Below the pieces are notes generated by a model. It was not told the DNA's origin and did no database searches. It saw nothing but the letters and a program-made list of their open reading frames with translations. 64,000 nt of DNA from Symsagittifera roscoffensis (lineage: Eukaryota > Xenacoelomorpha > Acoela > Convolutidae): NCBI RefSeq assembly GCF_963678635.1, contig NC_087071.1:24566013-24630012 (forward strand). The letters are read 5' to 3'. The position numbers and the translations under genes were made by a program. Position 1 is the first letter of the stretch. Each line of letters starts with the position of its first letter. Below, piece by piece: positions 44,513 to 60,000 of the stretch.

Positions 44513-45629
44513 TGCAATGCTTGAACGATTCAACGTTTTTGCTAACCGATTTCGTTTATGAGATAAATTGAATTATTTCAAATCTCGAAGCGCGAATATC
44601 TTGCTTAAATCCTTCAATTTTTTCACTAACCGAATCTTTCGATTATGAGATAAAATGAATTATTTCAAATCTCGAAGCGCGAATATCTTGCTTAAATCCT
44701 TCAATTTTTTCACTAACCGAATCTTTCGATGAACTACATTGAAATATTCAAAGTTTCATAGCTCAAATAATAGAGTTCAACCTTTTTTCTATCCGACTCC
44801 GTCAATGAGATAAATAGACATATTTCAAATCCCAAAGCCCGAATATCTTCAGAAACCCATGTTTGAGAGAACTTGAACTATTTCAGATTCAAATCTTGAT
44901 TAACTTGATATAAAGAAAACGTGAAACTTTTGCGATCCGGCTTCGTCCAAATTACATGAAAAGTTTCTAATTTTCATAGCTCAAAAACCTTGCTAAAAAG
45001 TTCAACCTTTTTGCGATCCAGTTCCCTCAAGGAAATTTCATAAAATACTTCAAAACTTCATAGCTCCATTAGCTTGCTTAAACAATTCAACGTTTTTGTT
45101 AACCGATTCCGTCTATCAGATAACTTGAATATATTCAAAACTCGAAGCCCGATTATCTTGCTTAAAACCTTCAGTCTCTTCAAGAATCCACACCGTGTTT
45201 GATAGTACTTGATCTTATTCAGATTCAAAGCTTGATTAACTTGCTTTTAAGAAAACGTGAAGTTTTTGCGATCCAGCTCCGTCGGAATTACATTAAAAGT
45301 TTCAAAATTTCATAGCTCGAAAACCTTGCTCAGAAATTCAAATTTTTTGCTAACCGATTTTGTCAATGAAATAACTTGGATCGCTCCAAAGTTTCGTAGC
45401 TCAAATTGATTACTTTAAAATTGCTACCTTTTTGCAAATCGATTCCGTCTATAAAATTACTTGAAATAAATCAAATTTTCAAAGCTTGAATAAATCATTT
45501 AAAAACTATAATCTTTTTGCTAACCCGTTCATTGCACAAGATAACCTGAACTCTTGCAGGTTCAAAACTTGATTTTATTGATTAAAAAACGTGAATTTTT
45601 CGCAAACCGTTTCCGTCATAGCTCCATTA

Positions 45630-46520
45630 TTTTGAAAATTTTGAAAATTTCATTTTCAAAATTTGATTTTATTGTTTCAAAAAATTAAAAATTTTTTGCA
45701 ATCCAGTTCCGTCAATGAAAATAAGCGAAAAATTTTAAAAATGCAAAGCTCCAATAGATTGCCTAAACAGTTCAAATTTTTGCTAACTGACTCCGTCAAT
45801 GAATTATTTTAAAAATTCGAAGCCCTTTTATCTTGCTTAAAACTTTCAATCTTTTCACGAACTCACTTCATAAAATTACTTGAAATAAATCAAAGTTTCA
45901 AAGCTTGAACAGATCAGTTAAAAATTATATATATATTTTTTGCTAACACTTTCATTGCACGAGATAACTTGAACTCCTTCAGATTCAAAACTTGATTAGA
46001 ATGAGTAAAAAAAGTGAGTTTTTTGCGAGCCGTTTCCGACAAAAAAATTACATGGATCATTTCATAATTTCAAAGCTCCAATTCGAAGCCCTTTTATCTT
46101 TTCAAAATTTGATTTTATTGTTTCAAAAAATTAAAAATTTTTTGCAATCCAGTTCCGTCAATGAAAATAAGCGAAAAATTTTAAAAATGCAAAGCTCCAA
46201 TAGATTGCCTAAACAGTTCAAATTTTTGCTAACTGACTCCGTCAATGAATTATTTTAAAAATTCGAAGCCCTTTTATCTTGCTTAAAACTTTCAATCTTT
46301 TCACGAACTCACTTCATAAAATTACTTGAAATAAATCAAAGTTTCAAAGCTTGAACAGATCAGTTAAAAATTATATATATATTTTTTGCTAACACTTTCA
46401 TTGCACGAGATAACTTGAACTCCTTCAGATTCAAAACTTGATTAGAATGAGTAAAAAAAGTGAGTTTTTTGCGAGCCGTTTCCGACAAAAAAATTACATG
46501 GATCATTTCATAATTTCAAA
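45630..46520. repeat. Tandem duplication, 446-bp unit
   Basis: ATTCGAAGCCCTTTTATCTT at about 45815 recurs at 46261, and the sequence before and after matches almost exactly over the whole unit, including TTATATATATATTTTTTGC. A further partial copy starts at about 46084. Confidence 0.8.
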
Positions 46521-49500
46521 GCTCCAATAGCGTGCTTAAACAATTCAACGTTTTTGCTAACGGATTCCGTCTTTGAGATAACTTGAATTAAATCAAAACT
46601 TCGAGGCTTAAACAATTCGCTTTAAAATTATAATCTTCTTGCAAATCCAATGATTGTAGGAGATAACTTGAACTGTATCAGATGCTAAGTTTGATTAAAT
46701 TGATTAAAAAACGTGAAATTTTGGCGATCCGGATCCGTCAATGAAATTACATGAAACATTTCAAAATTGAAAACTCCAATAGCTTGCTTAAACGATTCAA
46801 CGTTCTGATGGCGTCTATGAGATAACTTTAGCAATTCTAAGTTTTAAAGCTCAAATAGCATGCTTAAAATATTCAACCTTTCGCAATCCAGTTCCGTTAA
46901 TGAAATTAGATGGATTATTTCAAAGATTTTTAGCTCAAAAATCATGCTTAAACATCTCAAACTTTCGCTGAATCCTCCGATGAACTAAATTGAAATATTA
47001 AAAGTTTCATAGGTAGGATATCTGGCCTGACAACTTTTTTGCTAACCGACTCCGTCTATGAGATAACTTGAAAATTTTCATGTCCCAAAGCCCGAACATC
47101 TTGCCTAAAACTTTCTTACTTTTCACAAAACCATTCCGGGGTTGAGAGTACTTGATCTATTTCAGATTCAAAGCTTGATTAACTTGCTTTATAAAAAGGT
47201 TAAAATTTTGCAATCCGGCTCCGTCGAAACAACATGAAAATTTTCAAAATTTCATAGCTCGAAAAACTTGCTAAAAAAATTAACCTTTCTGCGAACCAAT
47301 GCCGTCAATGAAATAACTCAAAATGCTCCAAAGTTCCGTAGCTCGAAATGATTATTTAAAAATTTTAACCATTTTGCGAACAAATTCCGTCTATGAACTC
47401 ACATGAAACAAACCAAAATTTCAAAGCTTGAATCAATCCCTTGAAAATTATAACCTTTTTGCGAAGCCAATCATTGTACGACATAACTTGACCTCTTTCA
47501 GGTGCCAAACTTGATTAGCTTGACTTAAAAAAAGGTGAATTTTTTGCGATCCGGTTCGGTGAAAGAAATTACATAAAATATTTCAAAATTTCACAGCTCC
47601 ATTAGCTTGCTTAAGCAATTCAACGTTTTTGCGAACCGATGCCGTCAATGAAATAACTCAAAATGCTCCAAAGTTCCGTAGCTCGAAATGATTATTTAAA
47701 AACTTTAACCTTTTCGCGAACAATTTCCGTCTATGAACTCACATGAAACAAACCAAATTTTCAACGCTTGAACCAATTACTTGAAAATTATAATCTTTTT
47801 GCGAAGCCATTCATTGTACAGCATAACTTGACTTCTTTCAGATGTCAAATTTGATTAGCTTGACTGAAAAAAAGGTGAATTTTTTTTGCGATCCGGTTCG
47901 GTGAAAGAAACTACAAAAAACATTTCAAAACTTTACAGCTCCATTAGCTTGCTTAAACAATTCAACGTTTTTGCGAACCGATGCCGTCAATGAAATAACT
48001 CAAAATGCTCCAAAGTTCCGTAGCTCGAAATGATTATTTAAAAACTTTAACCTTTTCGCGAACAAATTCCGTCTATGAACTCACATGAAACAAACCAAAT
48101 TTTCGACGCTTGAACCAATTACTTGAAAATGATAAACTTTTTGCGAAGACATTCATTGTACGACATAACTTGACCTCTTTCAGATGCCAAACTTGGTTAG
48201 CAGGATTAAAAAACTTTTTCGCGATCCGGTTCCGTCAATGAAATTGCATGAAATATTTCAATTTCAAAGGTGCGAAGTTCCAATAGCCTGCTTAAACAAT
48301 TCAAATTTCCGATTCCGTTTTTGAGATAACTTTAAACAATTCTACGTTTTAGAGCTCAAACAGCGGGCTCAAAAACTTTCAACCTTTTTGCAATCCAGTT
48401 GCGTCTATGGAATTAAATGAAGTCTTTCAAAGTTTTATAGCTCAAATTTCATGCTTAAAATGTCAAACTTTTCGCGAACCGAATCCTTCGATGAACTAAA
48501 CTGAAATAGTCAAAGTTTTTCAGCTCGAATAGCTGGCTGAGAAATTTCAAAGTTTTGCCAACCGACTCCGTCTATGGGATAACTTATAAAATATCTCAAA
48601 TCTCAAAGCCCGAATATCTTGCTAAATTTTTCAATCTTTTCACGAACTTGTTCCGTGTTTGAGAATACTTGATATTTTTCAGATTCAAAGCGTGATCAAT
48701 TTGCTTTCAAAAAACGTGAAATTTTTGCGATCAGGCTTCGTCGAAATTACCAGAAAAATTTCGAAGTTCCATAGCTTGAAAATCTTGCCAAAAAAATCAA
48801 CCTTTTTTCGAGCAGATTCCGTCAGAGAAATAAGTTGACATGCTTCAAAACTTCGTAGCTCGAAGTGATTGCTTAAAAAATTAAATCTTTTCGCAAACCG
48901 ATTCCTTCTATGAAAATATTTGAAATAAATCAAATTTTCGAAGCTTGAATAAATCGCTCTTAAACTATAAACCTTTTATGGAACCCATTCCTTCGACAGG
49001 ATAACTTGAACTCTTTCAGATTCGAAACTTTATTAGCTTGATAAAAAAATACAGCTTGATTTTTGCGATCCGGCTCCGTCAATGAAATTACATGAAATAT
49101 TTCAAGTTTTCAAAGCTCTTTTAGCTTGCTTCAGCAATTCATCGTTTTTGCTAACCGATTCCGTCTATGTGATAACTCTAAACAATTGTAAGTTTTAAAG
49201 CTCAAACAGTGTGCTCAAAAAATTTTTGACCTTTTCGCAATCCAGTTCAGTCTACGAATTTAGATTAAGTAATTCAAAGTTTCATAGCTCAAAATCATGC
49301 TTGCAAATATCAACGTTTTCGCGAACCAAATCCTTCGATGAACTAAATTGAAATAATCAAAATTTCGTTGCTCGAATTGACTGCTTAAAATCTTCAACCT
49401 TTTCGCGAACCAATTTCGTATATGAAATTACTTGAAATAGATCAAATTTTCAAAGCTTGAATAAATCGCTTAAGAATTATAACTTTTTGCAAACTCATAC

Positions 49501-50159
49501 ATTGTACGATATATTTTGAATGGTTTCGGATTCAAACAAGGATTCGGTTGATTAAAAAAAAGTGATACTTTCGCAATCTGACTCTGTCGAAAATGCATGA
49601 AAAATTCAAAATTTCAAAGCTCCAATAGCTTGCTTAAACAATTCAACGTTTTTGTTAACCGATTCCGTCTATGAAATTTGATGAAGTATTTCAGAGTTTT
49701 GAAGCTCGAAAATCATGCATGAAAATCTCAGCCAGCCTTTTCACGAAACGAATCCTTCGATGAACTAAATTGAAATATTCAAAGTTTCATAGCTCAAACA
49801 ACCGGCTTAAAAGTTCAACTTTTTTGCTAACCGACGCCGTCAATGAGATAAATTGACATATTTCATATCTCAAAGCCCAAATATCTTGCTTAAAATATCA
49901 ATCTTTTCACAAACCCATTCCCTGTTTGAGAGTACTTGAACTATTTCAGATTCAAAGCTTGAATAACTTGCTTTTAAAAAAACGTGAAATTTTTGCGATC
50001 CGGCTCCGTCGCAATGACATGAAAAAATTTCAATTTTTCATAGCTCGAAAAGCATGCTAAAAAAATTTAAAGCTCTTTGCGAACCAAAACCGTCAAAAAA
50101 AACAACTTGAAATGCTTCAAAATTTCGAAGCTCGAATGGATTGCTTAAAAATTTCATCC

Positions 50160-53100
50160 TTGCCGTGAACCCATTCATTGTACGAGATAACTTCAACTAT
50201 TTCAGATTCAAAGATTGATTAGCTTGCTTATAAACCGTGAATTTTTGGCGATCCAGAAATTACATGAAAGTTTTCAAAATTTCATAGCTCGAAAATGTTG
50301 CAAAAAGTCTCAATTTTTCTGCAAACTTAATTCGTCAATGAGATAACTTGAAATAATCCAAAATTTCGTAGCTCAAATTGATTGCTTAAAAATGCCAAGT
50401 GAGTTGACTTGAAGTTTTTCAAAATTTCGCAGCTCGAATTGATTGATTAAGAACCTCAACCTTTTTGAAATGCTCGTATAAATGGCTGAAAAGTTTCAGG
50501 CTTTTTGCGAACCCATTCCGCGTACGAGATAGTTTTAAAAATTAATAGGATACAAAAAAATTAAAATTTTTGCTTTCCGACTCGTTTATGAAATTACATG
50601 AAATATATTGAAGTTTTATAGCTCGAAAAGCATGCCTAACAAATTCAACCTTTTTGTTAACCGTTTTGTCTATGAAAATTCCTGAATTACTCCAAAATTT
50701 CAAACCTCGATTAGCTTGCTTAAAAAACTCAACCTTTTGATAACTCAATGAGATTACTTGAAATATTTTAAAGTTTCAAAGATTGTATAGCATGCTTCAA
50801 AACTTCAACCTTAGCGCGATCCCATTTAGTATGACATAACAAAAACAATTTCAGATTCAAAGCTCTAACAGAGTGTTTAATAAATTCAACCTTTTTGCTA
50901 ATCGATTCAGTCTATAAGATAACTCAAAATTTCAAAGCCCGAACAGCGTGCAAAATATCTCAATTTTTTTCCAAACTTAATTCGTCAATGAGATAACTTG
51001 AAATAATCAAAAGTTTCGTAGCTCAAATTGATTGCTTAAAAATGCCAACCTTTTCGCAAAACGTATCATACTATGAACTAAAACAATATTTTCGGTTTCA
51101 AAGCTGCAATAGCTTGCTTATAAAGTTCAGCATTTTTGGCAACCGATTCCGTCTCTGAGTTAACTTGAAATATATTATATCGAAGTTTTGTAGCTCAAAA
51201 AGCATGCTTAAAAATCTCAACTGTTTTGCGAATCGAATCCCTTGTGAAATAACTTGAAATACCTCAAAATTTGGAAGCTCGAATAGCTTGCGTTAAAAAT
51301 TCAGCGTTGTTGGATTCTGTCATTGGAATAAATTGAATTTTTTCAAATCTTCGTAGCTCGAACTGATTGTTTAAAAACTTCAAATTTGTCACAAACCCAT
51401 TCATTTTAGGAGATAACTTCAACCGTTTTAGATTCAAAACTTGATTAGTTTGCCTAAAAAAAACGAATTTTTTGCGATCCGGTTCCGTCTATGAATTTAC
51501 ATGAAATAATTCAAATTTCAAAGCTCCAATATCTTGCTTGAAACACTCAATTTTTTGCTAACCGATTCCGTCTACGAGATGAGTTGAGTGATTCTACGTT
51601 TTAAAATCTCAAATAGCGTGCCTGAAAAATTCAACATTTTCGCAATCAAGTTCCGTCTATGAAATTAGATGAAGTAATTCGAAGTTTTATAGCTCGAAAA
51701 TCATGCATAAAAATCTGTTTTTTTTTCACGAATTGAATCCCCAGATGAACTAAATTGAAATATTCAAAGTTTCATAGCTCAAATAGCTGGCTTAAAAAGT
51801 TCATTTTTTTCTCTGAAGGACTCCGTCTTAAAGATTAACTAGAAATAATTCATATATCAAAACATAAATATGTTGCTGAAATTTTTCAATCTTTTTGCGA
51901 AAACATTCCCTGTTTGAAAGTTCTTGAACCACTTTAGATTCAAAGAGTGATTAGCTTGCTTAAAAGCCGTGAAGTTTTCGCGAACCAATTCCGTCTATGA
52001 ATTTACATTAAGCTTTGTGAAAAGCTTGCTAAAAATTTCAAACTTTTTGCGAACCATTTCCGTCAATGAGATAACTTGAAATAGTTCAAAGTTTCTTAGC
52101 TCAAATTGATTGCTTAATAATCTCAACTTTTTGCAAGTGGATTTTGTCTATGAAATTACTTGAATTGATTCAAAGCTTTAAAGATCAATTAGCTTGCTTA
52201 AAATCTCAACTTTTTTGCAAAAAGGTTCCTTTCATGGAGTAACTTGAAATGTTTCAAAGTTTCAAACACCGAGTAGCTTGTTTTAAAAATTCAATCTTTT
52301 CGCAATCTCATTCCGTGCATGACATAAAATGAACTATTTCAGATTCAAAGCTTGATTAGCTTGCATAAAAAAACTTCTTTTGCTAAAAAAACCATTTTGC
52401 TAACCGATAACCGACTCCGTCTATAAAATAACTTGAAATAATTCAGAAAACAAAACAATCATATTTTGCTGAAATTTTTCAATCTTTGCACGAAAAACTC
52501 TGTGTTTGAAAGTACTTGAACTATTTTGCTTAGCTTCTTTAAAAAAACGTGAAATTTTTGCGATCTAACTCCGTCTATCAAATGCATGAAATCATTCAAA
52601 GTTTCAAAGCTCCAATTGCTTGCTAAAAAATCCAACGTTTTAGCTAATCGATTCTTTCTATGAGACAACTTGAAATATTTCTATTTTTCAAAGCTCAAAT
52701 AACGTGTTTAAAAATTTCAATCTTTTCACAAAACCATTCTGTGTTTGAGATTACTTGAACTATTTCAGATTCAAAGATTGATTAGCTTGCTTATAAACTG
52801 TGAATTTTTGGCGATCCAGTTCCATCTATGAAATTACATGAAACTCAAATCATAGCTCAAAAATCTTGCAAAAAAACTCAATTTTCGTAGCTCAAATTGA
52901 TAGCTCAAATTGATCCTTAAAAATGCGAACCTCTTCGCGAAACGAATCATACTAGGAACTAACCTGAAGTTTTCGGTTTCAAAGCTCCAAAAGCTTGCTT
53001 AAAAGTTCAGCATTTTTGCCAACCGTTTCCATCTCTGAGTTAACTTGAAATATATTATAACGAAGTTTTGTTGCTCAAAAAGCATGCTTAAAAATCTCAA

Positions 53101-54070
53101 CTGTTTTGCGAATCGAATCCCTTATGAAATAACTTGAAATACCTCAAAATTTGGATGCTCAAAAAGCTTGCTTTGAAAATTCAACGTTGTTGCGAACCGA
53201 TTCCGTCATTGAGATAACTTGAAGTTTTTCGAAACTTCGTAGCGCGAACTGATTGTTTAAAATTTTCAACCTTGTCGCAAACCCATTCATTGTACGAGAT
53301 AACTTCAACTATTTCTGATTCAAAAAGTGATTAGCTTGCTTAAAAACCGTGAATTTTTGGCGATCCAGAAATTACATGAAAGTTTTCAAAAGTTCATAGC
53401 TTAAAAATGTTGCAAAAAGTCTCAATTTTTCTGCAAACTTATTTCGTCAATGAGATAATTGAAATAATCCAAAGTTTCGTAGCTCAAATTGATTGCTTAA
53501 AAATGCCAAGTGAGTTGACTTGAAGTTTTTTAAAATTTCGTAGCTCGAGCTGATTGATTAAGAACCTCAACCTTTTTGAAATGCTCGAATAAATGGCTGA
53601 AAAGTTTCATGCTTTTTGCGAACCCATTCCGTGTACGAGATAGTTTTGAAAATTAATAGGATACAAAAAAATTAAAATTTTTGCTTTCCGACTCGTTTAT
53701 GAAATTACATGAAATATATTGAAGTTTTATAGCTCGAAAAGCATGCCTAACAAATTCAACCTTTTTGTTAACCGTTTTGTCTATGAAAATTCCTGAATTA
53801 CTCCAAAATTTCAAACCTCGATTAGCTTGCTTAAAAAACTCAACCTTTTGATAACTCAATGAGATTACTTGAAATATTTTAAAGTTTCAAAGATTGTATA
53901 GCATGCTTCAAAACTTCAACCTTATCGCTATCCCATTTAGTATGACATAACAAAAACTATTTCAGATTGAAAGCTCTAACATAGTGCATAATAAATTCAA
54001 CCTTTTTGCTAATCGATTCAGTCTATAAGATAACTCAAAATTTCAAAGCCCGAACAACGTATTTAGAAAT
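50160..54070. repeat. Duplicated satellite blocks, offsets 3.11 kb and 1.9 kb
   Basis: 50171-50960 matches 53283-54070 (offset about 3,111 bp), including an identical 207-bp open frame on the minus strand at both places. 50985-51290 matches 52870-53170 (offset about 1.9 kb). These are overlapping duplications of different origin within the array. Confidence 0.75.
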
Positions 54071-57000
54071 TTCAACAATTTTACAATCCAGTTCCGTCTA
54101 CAAAATTAGATGAAGTTTTTCAAAGTTTCATAGCTCAAAATCATGCCTAAAACCTAAACATTTTTACGAGCCGAATCCTTTGACGGATTAAATTGAAATA
54201 TTCAAGGTTTCAAAGCTTGAAATGATTGCTTAAAAATTTTAACATTTTCGCGAACCGATTCCGTCTATAAAACTAATCAAATTTTCCAAGTTCGGACAGC
54301 TCGATTAAATTTTGCAGTCTTGTGCAAACCCGTTTCTTATATGAGATAACATGAAATATTTCAGATTCAAAGCTTGATTATCATGCATACAAAATAAAAC
54401 CTTTTTGCTAACCGATTCCGTCTATGAAACTACTTGAAACAATTCAAATTTTCCAAGCTCGAATAGCTCGCTGAAAAAATTCGATCTTCAACTTTTCGCA
54501 AACCCATTCCCCGTACGAGATAACTTGAAGTATTTCAGATTGAAAGAATAATTAGATTGCTTAAAAAGGTAATTTATTTGCTAACCGATTCCTTCTGTGA
54601 TATTACTTGAAATAATTTGAAGTTTCTTAGCTCGAATTAACTGCTTAAGAAACTCAACCTGTCGGCGATCGATTCCATCTAGGAAATTACTTGAAATAAA
54701 TCAAAAATTCGAAGCTCGAATAGCTTGCTAAAAAAATCAACGTTTTTGCTAACCGATTCTTTCTATGAGATAACTTGAAATATTTATAAGTTTCAAAGCT
54801 CGAATAGCGTATTTAAAAATTTCAATCTTTTTAAGAATCCATTCCGTGTTTCAGATTACTAAAATTATTCTGGATTCAACGAGTGATTAGCTTGCTGAAA
54901 AACCGTGAAATTTTTACGATCCAATTCCGTCTGTGAAATTACATGAATTATTTCAAAACTTCATAGCTCAAAAATTCTGCTAAAAGTTCAATTTTTTGCA
55001 AACTTATTGCGTCAATGAGATAACTTATAAATATTCAAAATGTCTTGGCTCGAATGGATTGCTTCAGTCCATATAATAACTTGAAATATTTCAAAATTTT
55101 ACAGCTTGAAAAGCTTACTAAAAAAACTCAACTTTTTCTTGAACCGTCAATGATATAACCTGAAGTATTTCAAAACTTCGTAGCTCTAATTGATTGCTAA
55201 AGAATCCAACTTTTTTGTGAACGGATATCGTCTATGAAATTATTTGAAATAAATCAAATTTTCGAAGCTCTAATAGCTTGCTTAAAAGTTTCAACCTTTT
55301 TGCGAACCAATTCCACATATGAGATAACTTGAACTATTTCAGATTCCAAACTTGATTGACCTTCTTTGAATACTCTTAATATTTTCGCCAACCTATTCTG
55401 TCTAAAAAATTTTTTGTAAAAATTCAAATTTTGTAGCTCAAATAGTTCGCTTAAAAGTTTTGAATTTTTGCGAACCGAATCAGTCCATGTAATAACTTGA
55501 AATATTTCAAAACTTCAGAGCTTGAAAAGCTTGCTAAAAAAATCATTTTTTAACCGTTTACGTCAATGAGATAACCTGAATTATTTCAAAGTTTCGTAGC
55601 TCGAATTGATTGGTTTCGTAGCTCAAATTGATTGCTAAATAATTCAATTTTTTCGTGAACGGATATCGTCTATGAAATTACTTGACATAAATCAAAGTTT
55701 CAAAGCTTGAATAAAACACTTAAACATTATAATCTTTTTGCTAGCCCATTCCTTGCAGTAGATAACTTGAACTCTTTCAGATTCAAAACTTGATGAGATT
55801 GAGTGAAAAAAGGGGAATATTTTGCGATCCAGTTTTGTCAAAGAAATTACATGAATTATTTCAAAATTTCAAAGAACCAACAGCCTGCTTAAACAATTCA
55901 ACGTTTTTTGCTAACCGATTCCGTCTATGAGATAACTTGAAAAAACTCTAAATTTTAAAGCAAGAGTGCAAGGTTTGAAAAATTCAATTTTTTCGCAATC
56001 CTGTTCCGTTTATGAAATTACCTGAAGTTTTTCAAAGTTTCGTAGCTCGAAAATCATGCTTTTAAATCTCAACCTTCTGCGAACCAAGGCCGTCTATGAG
56101 ATAACTTGATAAAATAGAAGTTTTCAAAGCTCGACTAGCTTGCTTAAAATTTCAACCTTTTTGCTAACCGATTCCGTCTATGAAATTACTTGAAATAAAT
56201 CAAAGTTTCAAAGCTTGAGTAAATCACTTGAAAGTTTTATTTTTTTTGTTAACCCCTCATTGCACGAGATAACTTGAACTCTTTCAGATTCAAAACTTGA
56301 TTAAATTTAATCACGAGTAAAATAAAACACGAGTAAAAAAACGTGAATTTTTGCGATCCGTTTTGGTCAATAAAATTTCATGAATTATATTAAAATTCCA
56401 GAGCTCCAATAGCGTGCTTGAACAGTTCAACGTTTTTGCTAACCGATTCCGTTTATAAGATAATTTGAAACAATTCTAAATTTTAAAGCTCGGGTAAAGT
56501 GTTTAAAAAATTCAACCTTTTCGCAATCCAGTTCCGTCTTTAAAATTAGATGAGGTAATTCAATGTTTCATAGCCCACAATCCTGTTTACAAATCTCAAC
56601 CTTTTTGCGAACCGCAACCATTGATCAAATAACTTGAAATACTCAAAGTTTCGAAGCTCGAATAGCTGGCTTTAAAATTTCACTCAGTTCGCGAATCATT
56701 TCTGTGTATGAAATTAATTGAAATAAATCAAAATTTCAAAGCATGAATAAATCACTTTAAAATTAGATTTTTTTGCGAACCCATTCATTGCACGAGATAA
56801 CTTGAACGCTTTCAGGTTCAAAACTTGATTAGATTGAGTAAAAAAACGTGATTTTTTTTTGCGATCCGTTTCCGTCAATAAAATTACATGGAACATTTCA
56901 AAATTTCAAAGCTCCAATAGCGTGCCTAAACACTCAACGTTTTCGCTAACCGATTCCGTCTACGAGATAACTTGAAACAATTCTAAATTCTAAAGCTCGA

Positions 57001-60000
57001 GTTCAGTGTTTAAAAAATTCAACTTTTTCACAATCCAGTTTCGTCTATGAAATTAGATGAAGTATTTCAAAGTTTCATAGCTCAAAATCATGCTTACAGA
57101 TCTCAACCTTTTCGCGAACTGAAACCTTTGATGAACTAACTTAAAATATTCAAAGTTTCAAAGCTCGAATTGATTGCTTATAAAATTCAACCTTTTCGCG
57201 AGTTGATTCCGTCGATGAACTTACTTGAAATAAATTGAGCTTTCCACAATCAAATAGCTCACTTAAAAATTTCAATCTTTGCGCAAACCCATTCTGTGTA
57301 CGAGATAACTTGAACTACTTCAGGTTCAAAATTTGAATAGCTTGCTTAAAAAAAACGTGAATTTCCAATTGTGAAATTAAATGAAAAATTTCAAAGTTTC
57401 AAAGCTCCAATAGCTTGCTTAAAAAATCAATTTTTCTGCTAAACGATTCCGCCTATGTGACAAATTGAAATATTTCGAAATTTTATAGCTCGAAAAGCAT
57501 TCTTAAAAAACTAAACACTTTTTACCATTCGATTCTTTTTATGAATTAGTTTGAGATTTTTCAAAATTTCGATGTTCAAATAGCTTGCTTTAAAAATTCA
57601 ACGTTGTTGCAAACCGATTCCGTCATTGAGGGAACTTGAAGTTTTTCAAAGTTTCGTAGCTCGAATCTATTCCTCCAAAAAACTCAATTTTTTCGCAAAC
57701 CGCTTGCTCAAAAAGTGTTTTAAATGTTTGCCATCCGATTCAGTTTGGAAGTATCTTGGAATAATACAAGTTTTTTGAAATTTTGAATAGCTTGCTTACA
57801 AATGCAACATTTTCGCAAACCGACTCCGTCTATGAGAAAATTAATCTAATTCAGATTCAAAGCTTGATTGGCTTGCTTTGAAAACTATTCAATTTTTCGC
57901 CAACCGATTCTGTCTAGAAAGTAACTTTTAATAGTTCAAAGTTTTATAGCTTGAATAACTTGCTAAAAAAACTCAACCTTTTCGCAATTAGATTTTGCCT
58001 ATGAAATTACTTGAAATATTTCAAATTTTCAATTTTCAAAGCTCAATTAGCTCGCCCAAGAACTTCAACCTTTGTGCTAACCGATTCCGTCTATGAGATC
58101 ATTTGAAAAATTTTGAATTTTGAAAGCTCGATCAGCGTGGTAAAATATTCAATTTTTTGGTAATCCGGTTCCGTCTACGAAATAACATGAAATATTACAA
58201 AGTTTTATTGCTCTAAAAACATGCTTAAAAATCTGAAATTTTTGCAAACCGAATCCGTCTAGGAGATAATTTGAAATAATAAAGAGTTTCAAAGCTCGAC
58301 TAGCTTGCTTAAAACTTTCAAGCTTTTCGTGAACTCATTTCGTGTATGAGAATACAAAGCTTGATTAGCCTGCACAAGAAATTTAAAGTTTCTGCGACCG
58401 GGTTCTGTCTATGAAACTACATGAAACATTTCAATATTTCATAGCTCGAAATGCATGCTTAAAAACTTCAATCTTTTTGCGAACGCTTCCGTGACGAGAT
58501 AACTTAATAAAAATTAAAGTTAAAAACTAAAACTTTCGCTTTCCGATTCCGTTTATGAAATTACATGAAATATATCAAAGATCGATAGCTCGGAAAGCAT
58601 GTTAAAAATTTCAAACTTTTGCTAACCAGTTTCGTTTATGAAATAACTTGAAATATTCCAAGAGTTTAAACCTCGAGACGCTGGCTTAAATAATTCAACC
58701 TTTCGCTAGCCTGTTTCATCTATGAAATAAATTGAAACTATTCAAAGCTTCAAAGCTCAAACAGCGGGCTTAAAAAATTCACATGTTCTACAATCCATTT
58801 CAGTCTATGATAATAAAGTCTTTTTGCTTACCGATTCCTTCTATGAAACAACTTAAAATATTTCAAATATTCAAAACTCGAACAGCTTGCTTAAAGGTTT
58901 CAAGTTTTTAGCTAACTGATTCTGTCTATAAGATAACTTGAAATAATTCAAGGTTTCAAAGCGTGAACAGCTTGCTTAAAAATTCAACTTTTGCACATTT
59001 CAGTTCCTTTTATGAAATTGGATGAAGTATTTCAAAGTTTCATAGCCCAAAATTATGCTTGAAAATCTCAACCTTTTCACGAACTGAATAATTTGATGAA
59101 CTAAATCAAAAATTTCAAATTTTCAAAGCGCAAAAATTTTGCTTACAAACTTCCGTTTTTTAGCGAACCAGTTCCTTTTACGAAATCTTCAAAACTCGAA
59201 TAGGTTGCTTAAAAAGTTCAACCTTTTTGCTAACCAATTCCGTCTATGAGATAACTTGAACTATTTCTGTTTCAAAGTTCAAAAAGCACGCCCTAAATTT
59301 TCAATCTTTTCGCAATTCCGTTCCGTGTATCAGATAAATTTAACTATTTCTGTTCAAAACTCAAAAAGCATGCTTAAAAATTGCATTTTTTTGCAAACCG
59401 ATTCCTTCTATGAAATAAATTGAAGCTTTCAAAGTTTCAAAGCTCGAATAGCTGGCTTAAAAAAACTCAATTTTTTTGCAAACCAAATCAGTCTATGCAA
59501 CAATTTCATTTATTTCAATTTTCCGAGCTCAAGTAACTTGCTTAAAACCCTTTTTTACTCAAATTTACTGGGTCTAAGAAATAACTTGATATATGTCAAA
59601 GTTTCATAACTCAATTAGCTTGCTTAAATAACATTACATTTTTTTGCGATCCGAATCAGTCTATGAAATAACTTGAAACGCTTCAAAGAACCGAAGGTTG
59701 AATAGCTTGCTTAAAAAATTAATTAGCGGAAATCCTTTCGTCTATGAAATAACTTGGAACATTTCAAAGTTGCATAGGCGAAATTGCTTGCTTAAATTTA
59801 TTTTTGCGGACCAATTCAGTTAATACAATTTTATATCCAAAGCTTGATTAGCTCGATTGAAAAGTCTTAAGCTTTTCCTCATCCGATTCCGTCTATGAAA
59901 ATACTTGAAATATTTTAAAGTTTCCTAGCTCGAAAATCTTGTATAAATTCTCAAACTTTCTGCGGACAAAATCTTTCTATGAAATAAATTGAAATGTTTC

